Below are positions 58,059 to 64,000 of a stretch of DNA of 64,000 nt, in pieces. The notes below the pieces were generated by a model that saw only the letters and a list, made by a program, of their open reading frames with translations, was not told the DNA's origin and did not search any database. The DNA is from Clostridium moniliforme (lineage in GTDB: Bacteria; Bacillota; Clostridia; Clostridiales; Clostridiaceae): NCBI RefSeq assembly GCF_017873235.1, contig NZ_JAGGJZ010000004.1, forward strand, positions 1 through 64,000, written 5' to 3'. The translations under genes were made by a program, and so were the position numbers. Each line of letters begins with the position of its first letter. Positions within the stretch are counted from its first letter, which is position 1.

Positions 58059-59006
58059 ATGTTAGAAATCGAAAAGCCAATAATTGAATGTGTAGAGGCA
58101 AATGAAGACGGTACTTATGGTAAGTACGTTGTAGAACCATTAGAAAGAGGATATGGTATTACATTAGGAAATGCCCTAAGAAGAATATTATTATCATCAT
58201 TACCTGGAGTTGCAACTACTTCAGTTAAAATTGATGGGGTTCTTCATGAATTTTCTACAATACAAGGAGTTAAAGAAGATGTTACTGAAATAATCCTTAA
58301 CATTAAATCTTTAGCTTTAAAAATGAATGGTGAAGGTCCAAAGACTATATATATAGATGCAAAGGGACCTGGTGTTGTTACAGCAGCAGATATAAAGACT
58401 GATGGAGATGTTGAAGTTGTTAATAAAGATTTACATATTGCAACTTTAGATGATGACGGAAGACTTTATATGGAATTAACTGTTAATAGAGGTAGAGGAT
58501 ATGTTACTCAAAATAAAAATAAGAGTGAAGACCTACCAATATCTGCAATAGCTGTTGATTCAATATATACACCAGTTAAGAGAGTTAACTTCAAAGTAGA
58601 AAATACTAGAGTTGGTCAAATTACTGACTATGATAAGTTAACACTTGAAATTTGGACTGATGGAACTATTAAGATTGATGAAGCTATAAGCTTATCAGCA
58701 AAAATCCTAATAGAACATTTCAAATTATTCATGTCATTAACTGATGAAACTAATGATGTTGAAATTATGATTGAAAAAGAAGAAGATAAAAAGGAAAAAG
58801 TACTAGAAATGACTGTTGAAGAGCTTGACTTATCAGTTAGATCATATAACTGTTTAAAAAGAGCTGGAATTAATACAGTTCAAGAACTTGCTAATAGATC
58901 AATGGATGATATGATGAAGGTAAGAAATCTAGGAAAGAAATCCTTAGAAGAAGTTGAAAAGAAGCTTAAAGAATTAGGCTTAAGCTTAAAATTAAGCGAC
59001 GAGTAA
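58059..59006 (+). CDS. rpoA: DNA-directed RNA polymerase subunit alpha
   Basis: The dimeric assembly platform of RNA polymerase. The 315-residue product has the N-terminal domain ([28 protein letters not shown]), a linker, and the C-terminal domain (about 245-310, [29 protein letters not shown], ending in [22 protein letters not shown]) that binds UP elements and activators. RBS AAGGAGGG. Confidence 0.98.
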   Translation: MLEIEKPIIECVEANEDGTYGKYVVEPLERGYGITLGNALRRILLSSLPGVATTSVKIDGVLHEFSTIQGVKEDVTEIILNIKSLALKMNGEGPKTIYIDAKGPGVVTAADIKTDGDVEVVNKDLHIATLDDDGRLYMELTVNRGRGYVTQNKNKSEDLPISAIAVDSIYTPVKRVNFKVENTRVGQITDYDKLTLEIWTDGTIKIDEAISLSAKILIEHFKLFMSLTDETNDVEIMIEKEEDKKEKVLEMTVEELDLSVRSYNCLKRAGINTVQELANRSMDDMMKVRNLGKKSLEEVEKKLKELGLSLKLSDE

Positions 59007-59018
59007 GGAGGTAAATCC

Positions 59019-59360
59019 ATGGCAGTTAATCGTAAGTTAGGTCGTCCTACAGACCAAAGAAGAGCTATGCTAAGAAACCTAGTAACTAGTTTCTTAAAGC
59101 ATGGTAAGATTGAAACAACTGAAACTAGAGCTAAAGAAACTAGAAGTATAGCTGAAAAAATGATCACTCTTGCTAAGAGAGGAGATCTTCATGCTAGAAG
59201 ACAAGTTTTATCTTTTGTACAAGAAGAAGCTGTAGTTAAGCATTTATTTGATAATATAGCTCCACAATACACTGAAAGAAACGGTGGATATACAAGAATG
59301 TATAAAAAAGGTCCTAGAAGAGGAGACGGAGCAGAAATGGTTATACTTGAATTAGTATAA
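59019..59360 (+). CDS. rplQ: 50S ribosomal protein L17
   Basis: A bacterial-specific large-subunit protein. The 113-residue product starts [62 protein letters not shown] and ends with [26 protein letters not shown]. It closes the super-operon at a strong terminator. Confidence 0.98.
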   Translation: MAVNRKLGRPTDQRRAMLRNLVTSFLKHGKIETTETRAKETRSIAEKMITLAKRGDLHARRQVLSFVQEEAVVKHLFDNIAPQYTERNGGYTRMYKKGPRRGDGAEMVILELV

Positions 59361-59368
59361 TTATTTGA

Positions 59369-59405
59369 GGGGGATTAAGAGAAATCTTGATCCCCGTTTT
59401 GTTAT
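59369..59405 (+). terminator. Terminator of the S10-spc-alpha super-operon
   Basis: GGGGATTAAGA with TCTTGATCCCC (one G-U) capped by a GAAA tetraloop, then GTTTTGTT. Confidence 0.93.
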
Positions 59406-59585
59406 ATAAAATAATAATTTATATAGAAAAGTAATGATTTAAATATTCAGAATATAGTTGAAAGTTGTGATTTATGATATATAATAATGTTAATGTGCAT
59501 ATAAATTGAAGATTACTTTTGTATATAGAATATTGTTTATTTAAGTATAAAAGGAGTTAATTAATCAATAATTGTGGAGGAATAG

Positions 59586-60431
59586 ATGAGTCAAGAAATG
59601 ATTAAATGTGAGAATTTAGTGTTTAAATATACATCACATGAAGAAGGTATAGAAAAGTATGCTATTAATGGAGTGAACTTATCAGTAAAAAAAGGTGAGT
59701 TTTTAGTTGTATTAGGACATAATGGATCAGGAAAATCAACTCTAGCTAAACAAATGAATGCACTTTTAGTACCTAGTGAAGGGTTTGTTTATGTTGATGG
59801 ACTTAATACTAAAGATGAAAATAATGTTTGGGATGTAAGAACAAAGGCTGGGATGGTATTTCAAAATCCAGATAATCAAATGGTTGCAACTATTGTAGAA
59901 GAAGATGTTGCTTTTGGGCCTGAAAATTTAGGGATAGATCCAAAGGAAATAAGAAAACGTGTAGATGATAGTTTAAAAAAAGTTGGAATGATTGAATATA
60001 AAAGGCATGCACCACATCTTTTATCAGGAGGACAAAAGCAAAGAGTTGCTATAGCTGGAATACTTGCAATGCAACCTCAATGTATAATATTTGATGAGCC
60101 AACAGCAATGCTTGACCCATCAGGAAGAAAAGAGGTAATAAATAATATTAAAGAAATTAATAAAGAATATGGAATTACAATAGTTCTTATAACTCACTAT
60201 ATGGATGAAGCAGCAGAGGCTGATAGAATAGTTGTAATGGATGATGGAAAATTAATATTAGAAGGAACACCTAAAGATGTTTTTTCTCAAGTAGAACTTA
60301 TGAAAAAAATAGGTTTAGATGTGCCTCAAGTAACTGAACTTAGTTATGAACTAAGAAAAGAAGGAATAAACTTAGATAGTAAAATAATAAATGTGGATGA
60401 AATGGTGGAAGCGTTATGTCAATTAAAATAG
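59586..60431 (+). CDS. ecfA1: Energy-coupling factor transporter ATPase EcfA1
   Basis: One of the two ATPases of the group II ECF transporter, which serves several vitamin or metal S-components encoded elsewhere. The 281-residue product has Walker [10 protein letters not shown], the Q-loop VFQNPDNQM, signature [14 protein letters not shown], Walker [12 protein letters not shown], and the switch His in [18 protein letters not shown]. The 225-base gap before it has only AT-rich DNA without a clear promoter. ecfA2 overlaps by 16 bases. Confidence 0.94.
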   Translation: MSQEMIKCENLVFKYTSHEEGIEKYAINGVNLSVKKGEFLVVLGHNGSGKSTLAKQMNALLVPSEGFVYVDGLNTKDENNVWDVRTKAGMVFQNPDNQMVATIVEEDVAFGPENLGIDPKEIRKRVDDSLKKVGMIEYKRHAPHLLSGGQKQRVAIAGILAMQPQCIIFDEPTAMLDPSGRKEVINNIKEINKEYGITIVLITHYMDEAAEADRIVVMDDGKLILEGTPKDVFSQVELMKKIGLDVPQVTELSYELRKEGINLDSKIINVDEMVEALCQLK

Positions 60432-61288
60432 AAAATTTAACACACATATATATGCCTGATGGTCCTTTTGAAAAGAAAGCATTAGATGACGTTAATATAG
60501 ACATAAAAGATGGAGAATTTATTGCTTTGATAGGTCATACAGGTTCAGGAAAATCAACTTTAATACAACATATGAATGGATTACTGGAGGCTACTTCAGG
60601 TCATATAATAGTTGATGGAGAAGATATAACAAAAGAAGGAGTTAATATTTCTTATGTTAGAAAAAAGGTAGGATTAGTATTTCAATATCCAGAATATCAA
60701 CTTTTTGAGGAAACAATAGAAAAGGATATTTCTTATGGTCCAAGGAATCTTGGATTAGATGAAGAGGAAATACATAAACGTGTAATAAAGTCTATGGAAA
60801 TGGTAGGACTTGATTATGAAATTTATAAGGATAAGTCTCCATTTGATTTAAGTGGAGGGCAAAAAAGAAGAGTAGCAATAGCAGGGGTTGTTGCTATGGA
60901 ACCTAAAACTTTAATACTAGATGAGCCAACAGCTGGCTTAGATCCAAAAGGTAGAGATGATATATTAAATCAAATAAGAATTCTTCATAAAAAATATAAT
61001 ATGACAATAATTTTAGTAAGTCATAGTATGGAAGATGTAGCTAAAATTGCTGAGAGAGTTATTGTTATGAATAAAGGGAAGGTTGCACTTCAAGGAACTC
61101 CTTCTGAAGTTTTTAAAGAAGTAGATACATTAGAAGAAATAGGTCTTGGAGTACCACAGGTAACCTATCTTATGAGAGAACTTAAGAAAAAGGGGTTTAA
61201 TGTAAAGGATGTATATACAATAGAGCAGTGTAAACAAGAACTAATTAGGGTGTTTAAAAATAAATTAGAGAGTAAGGGGGATAGATAG
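60416..61288 (+). CDS. ecfA2: Energy-coupling factor transporter ATPase EcfA2
   Basis: Second ATPase of the ECF module. The 290-residue product has [19 protein letters not shown] (Q-loop), [26 protein letters not shown] and VSHSMEDVA. The ATG lies within the end of ecfA1 (GTGGAAGCG upstream), so the 16-base overlap implies coupled translation. The two paralogues form the heterodimer. Confidence 0.94.
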   Translation: MSIKIENLTHIYMPDGPFEKKALDDVNIDIKDGEFIALIGHTGSGKSTLIQHMNGLLEATSGHIIVDGEDITKEGVNISYVRKKVGLVFQYPEYQLFEETIEKDISYGPRNLGLDEEEIHKRVIKSMEMVGLDYEIYKDKSPFDLSGGQKRRVAIAGVVAMEPKTLILDEPTAGLDPKGRDDILNQIRILHKKYNMTIILVSHSMEDVAKIAERVIVMNKGKVALQGTPSEVFKEVDTLEEIGLGVPQVTYLMRELKKKGFNVKDVYTIEQCKQELIRVFKNKLESKGDR

Positions 61289-62089
61289 GTGATAAAGGAT
61301 ATAACTATAGGACAATATATACCAGGTAATACATTTATTCATAAATTAGACCCTAGAACAAAAATTTTAATATCTTTATTATTTATTGTATCTTTATTTA
61401 TAATAGATAAGTTTGTTGGATATATATTAGTAGTTGCATTTGTTGCAGCAATAGTAATAAATTCAAAGGTTCCACCAAGATATATATTAAAAGGGTTAAA
61501 ACCTATTGTAATTTTATTAGTATTTACATCAGTATTAAATATTTTTATGATTAAAGGAACTGAAAGTACATTATTATTTCATTTTGGATTTTTAAAAATA
61601 TATGTTGAAGGTGTTAGAACAGCTATATTTATGATTTTTAGGTTATTATTTTTAGTTATTGGAACATCTATGCTTACTTTAACAACATCACCTATAGAAC
61701 TTACAGATGGTATTGAGAGCCTTCTTAAGCCTATTGGTAAGGAAATGGCTCACGAGCTTGCTATGATGATGACAATAGCCTTAAGATTTATTCCAACACT
61801 TATGGATGAAACTGATAAGATTATGAAAGCTCAAAAAGCAAGGGGAGCTGATTTTGAGTCAGGTGGAATTATACAAAAAGCTAAGAGTTTAGTACCTCTT
61901 TTAGTGCCACTATTTATAAGTTCATTTAGAAGAGCTGATGAACTTGCTATGGCAATGGAAGCTAGATGTTATAGAGGTGGTTCAGGAAGAACTAGAATGA
62001 AACAATTAAAGTTTACTAAAAATGATTTAATAGCTTGGATTATATTTTCAATATTATTTATAGCTAGTATAGTTATTAGAATACTTTAA
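61289..62089 (+). CDS. ecfT: Energy-coupling factor transporter transmembrane protein EcfT
   Basis: The membrane scaffold that couples ATPases to S-components. The 266-residue protein has several hydrophobic helices (about 29-47, 49-65, 71-91, 110-130 and 245-265) and the two ARG coupling motifs (KAQKARGADF and MAMEARCYRGG) that dock the ATPases. The start is GTG right after the ecfA2 stop, with AAGGGGG upstream. No S-component gene is in the window. Confidence 0.94.
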   Translation: MIKDITIGQYIPGNTFIHKLDPRTKILISLLFIVSLFIIDKFVGYILVVAFVAAIVINSKVPPRYILKGLKPIVILLVFTSVLNIFMIKGTESTLLFHFGFLKIYVEGVRTAIFMIFRLLFLVIGTSMLTLTTSPIELTDGIESLLKPIGKEMAHELAMMMTIALRFIPTLMDETDKIMKAQKARGADFESGGIIQKAKSLVPLLVPLFISSFRRADELAMAMEARCYRGGSGRTRMKQLKFTKNDLIAWIIFSILFIASIVIRIL

Positions 62090-62104
62090 TTTTTAGGTGA
62101 TATT

Positions 62105-62842
62105 ATGAAAAATATAAAGCTAACCATTGAATATGATGGAACTAATTATTTAGGATGGCAAAAACAAAAGAGTAGTAAGAATACAATTCAAGAAACAATA
62201 GAGAAGGCAATAGAGAAAATAGTTAAAAAGGAAGTATCCCTAATAGGAAGTTCAAGAACAGATTCTGGAGTTCATGCAAAGGGTATGGTTGCAAACTTTT
62301 TAACAGACAGTAGTGTTCCACCAGAAAGGTTTAGGGAAGCTATAAATACTAAGCTTCCAGATGATATTGCTATAATTAAATCAGAAGAGGTTCCAGAGGA
62401 ATTTCATGCAAGATATAATAGTAAAGGGAAAACTTACAGTTATACGATTAATAATAGAATAGAGAAAGTTGCCTTATATAGAAATTATTCATATCATGTA
62501 AGGGATATATTAGATATAAAGGCTATGGAAGAGGCGTGTAAATACTTTATAGGTAAACATGACTTTAGTGCCTTTAAAAGTAGTGGAAGCTCAGTTAAAA
62601 CATCAGTTAGAACAATAACTGATTTACATATAGAAAAAGAAAATGATATTTTAAAAATTTTAGTTACAGCTGATGGTTTTTTGTATAATATGGTAAGAAT
62701 AATAGTAGGAACTTTAATTGAAGTAGGTAATGGTAAACTAAAGTCTGAAGAGATTGAGGATATAATAAATAAAGGAAAAAGAGAGAATTCAGGCTTTTGT
62801 GTTCCACCAAATGGCCTAATTTTAGAAAAAGTTTATTATTAA
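62105..62842 (+). CDS. truA: tRNA pseudouridine synthase A
   Basis: Makes pseudouridine at positions 38-40 of tRNA anticodon arms. The 245-residue protein has [16 protein letters not shown], the catalytic Asp53 in [26 protein letters not shown], and the final [34 protein letters not shown] is modest. It follows ecfT by 15 bases, as in Bacillus (ybaF-truA). Confidence 0.96.
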   Translation: MKNIKLTIEYDGTNYLGWQKQKSSKNTIQETIEKAIEKIVKKEVSLIGSSRTDSGVHAKGMVANFLTDSSVPPERFREAINTKLPDDIAIIKSEEVPEEFHARYNSKGKTYSYTINNRIEKVALYRNYSYHVRDILDIKAMEEACKYFIGKHDFSAFKSSGSSVKTSVRTITDLHIEKENDILKILVTADGFLYNMVRIIVGTLIEVGNGKLKSEEIEDIINKGKRENSGFCVPPNGLILEKVYY

Positions 62843-62864
62843 TGAAAAAAATATTTAAAATACA

Positions 62865-62893
62865 TTGACACGCCCGTAAGCGTGTATTATAAT
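62865..62893 (+). promoter_or_regulatory. Consensus promoter of rplM-rpsI
   Basis: TTGACA (62865-62870), 17 bases, TATAAT (62888-62893): a perfect consensus. An inverted repeat ACACGC-CCGTAA-GCGTGT (62868-62885) spans the -35 and spacer. Confidence 0.92.
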
Positions 62894-62899
62894 GATATA

Positions 62900-62990
62900 T
62901 GTTTGTTAGAATATTTATGTACATAAGATCTAGTAAGCTAGTATCTTGACATAAATGCAATATGTAGATATTGCACATCGTAAGTTCAAG
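62900..62990 (+). promoter_or_regulatory. L13-type ribosomal protein leader before rplM
   Basis: TTTATGT (62914-62920) pairs with ACATAAA (62949-62955), enclosing AAGATCTAG-TAAG-CTAGTATCTT with a bulge. A second hairpin TGCAATA with TATTGCA (62956-62974) follows, before AAGGAGGG. The layout fits Firmicute L13 leaders, in which L13 represses its own mRNA. Confidence 0.7.
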
Positions 62991-63003
62991 GAGGGAAACA
63001 TAG

Positions 63004-63438
63004 ATGAAATCATACATTGCAAAAGCACAAGAAGTTGAAAGAAAATGGTATGTTGTTGATGCTGCTGGTAAGCCACTAGGAAGAGTTGCTAGCCAAGTTG
63101 CTTCAATATTAAGAGGAAAAAATAAGCCAACATTTACACCTAATGTTGACTGCGGAGATTTCGTTATCGTAATCAATGCTGAAAAAGTTGTTTTAACTGG
63201 TAAGAAGTTAGATCAAAAAATGATGAGAAAGCACAGCTTATACGTTGGTGGATTAAAGGAAATCCCATACAGAGAAGTTTTAGACAAGAAACCAGAATTT
63301 GCTTTCGAAGAAGCAGTTAGAAGAATGCTTCCAAGTGGTGTTTTAGGAAGAAAAATGTTAAAGAAATTAAATGTAGTAAGAGGTTCAGAACACGGACATG
63401 AAGCTCAAAAACCAGAAGTACTAGAATTAAAGTACTAA
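63004..63438 (+). CDS. rplM: 50S ribosomal protein L13
   Basis: An early-assembly large-subunit protein. The 144-residue product starts [68 protein letters not shown] and ends with [26 protein letters not shown]. Forms the usual pair with rpsI, and has a structured leader. Confidence 0.98.
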   Translation: MKSYIAKAQEVERKWYVVDAAGKPLGRVASQVASILRGKNKPTFTPNVDCGDFVIVINAEKVVLTGKKLDQKMMRKHSLYVGGLKEIPYREVLDKKPEFAFEEAVRRMLPSGVLGRKMLKKLNVVRGSEHGHEAQKPEVLELKY

Positions 63439-63467
63439 TAAGCTGAAGTTCGGGAGGAGGATTTAAA

Positions 63468-63860
63468 ATGGCAAAAGTTCAATACATGGGAACTGGTAGA
63501 AGAAAGAAATCAGTTGCAAGAGTAAGACTAGTACCAGGAAATGGTAAAGTAGTTATCAATAAGAGAGAAATAGAAAACTTTTTTGGTTTAGAAACTTTAA
63601 GAGTTATCGTTAACCAACCTTTAGTTTTAACAGGAACTAAAGATAAATTTGACGTATTAGTTAATGTTCATGGTGGAGGATTCACAGGTCAAGCTGGAGC
63701 AATCAGACACGGAATAGCTAGAGCATTAGTTAAATCAGATGAAGCTTTAAAGTCAGAATTAAAGAAAGCTGGATTCTTAACTAGAGACCCAAGAATGGTT
63801 GAAAGAAAGAAATACGGTCTTAAGAAAGCAAGAAGAGCTCCACAATTCTCAAAGAGATAA
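63468..63860 (+). CDS. rpsI: 30S ribosomal protein S9
   Basis: A small-subunit head protein whose C-terminal arginine contacts P-site tRNA. The 130-residue product has [60 protein letters not shown], and the C-terminal [21 protein letters not shown]. It follows rplM by 29 bases and ends at a terminator. Confidence 0.98.
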   Translation: MAKVQYMGTGRRKKSVARVRLVPGNGKVVINKREIENFFGLETLRVIVNQPLVLTGTKDKFDVLVNVHGGGFTGQAGAIRHGIARALVKSDEALKSELKKAGFLTRDPRMVERKKYGLKKARRAPQFSKR

Positions 63861-63879
63861 TATTTGGAGTCACTATACG

Positions 63880-63914
63880 AAGGAGAAGAGTTTTATACTC
63901 TTCTCCTTTTTTGC
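63880..63914 (+). terminator. Terminator of rplM-rpsI
   Basis: AAGGAGAAGAGT pairs with ACTCTTCTCCTT around TTTAT, then TTTTTT. Beyond it (63915-64000) the sequence is AT-rich with nothing recognisable. Confidence 0.94.
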
Positions 63915-64000
63915 TTAAAATAATTAATTTAAAATGTTGTTCTATAAAAGTTACTGTTAAAATAAATTAAAGTTTTATTTATAATTAAAATTTATTTTAT

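Noticed and set aside
62664..63176. 170-codon minus-strand frame from truA through the rplM promoter
   Set aside because: It crosses a consensus promoter, a leader and the start of rplM. The predicted product is low-complexity Leu/Tyr/Ile-rich.

Overview
The window is about 64 kb of AT-rich chromosome from a low-GC Gram-positive, spore-forming anaerobe, most likely Clostridium sensu stricto. This rests on codon use (heavy AGA, TTA, ATA), strong AGGAGG ribosome binding sites and TTGACA-N17-TATAAT promoters. It also rests on gene content: a clostridial 2[4Fe-4S] ferredoxin, Gin and SigH for sporulation, DisA and DarA for c-di-AMP, a proline T-box, and the csfB-tmk-darA-holB-ricT gene order. I do not assign a species.

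Layout. Positions 1-545 are the end of an rRNA operon (23S 3' end, 5S, tRNA-Phe, tRNA-Cys, terminator). Positions 650-3400 carry an LD-carboxypeptidase-like gene and corA on the minus strand and a small membrane protein. Positions 3500-7120 hold csfB/gin, tmk, darA, holB, ricT, an HMA-like small protein and a ferredoxin. A degenerate metallo-beta-lactamase-fold gene (minus strand) is followed by ctsR-clpC, with no mcsA/mcsB between them. Next come trxB with a glutaredoxin-like gene, a convergent second glutaredoxin, a small unrecognised ORF, and nagR-nagB. Positions 14687-25813 carry radA, disA, a cysteine-rich protein (minus strand), a PIN/TRAM protein, ispD, T-box-proS, cysS, mrnC, rlmB, rae1 and sigH.

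From 25.9 kb to the end is the translation and transcription super-cluster: tRNA-Thr, tuf1, rpmG-secE-nusG, rplK-rplA, rplJ-rplL, rpoB-rpoC, rpsL-rpsG-fusA-tuf2, then the fused S10-spc-alpha clusters from rpsJ to rplQ (including secY, adk, map, infA and rpmJ). The ecfA1-ecfA2-ecfT transporter module, truA, and rplM-rpsI follow. Two tuf genes encode identical proteins and differ at only six bases over the reading frame.

How it works together. Most of the window is growth-rate-controlled information processing. Regulation is visible mainly as RNA leaders and operators: a T-box for proS, an L10 leader, an L13-type leader, hairpin-rich leaders before rpoB, rpsL, rpsJ and rpsM, and two copies of an L1-stalk mimic before rplK and rplA. 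DNA-operator candidates are a GC-rich CsoR/CstR-like palindrome before trxB, a Fur/PerR-like 7-1-7 palindrome before the minus-strand glutaredoxin, a NagR palindrome on its own promoter, and a forespore-type promoter before gin.

I found no insertion sequence, prophage, CRISPR array or defence system. I see no wholly new multi-gene system. The most interesting material is the regulatory RNA and operator set, the ctsR-clpC locus without mcsAB, and the degenerate proteins at 6649-6852 and 7159-7809.
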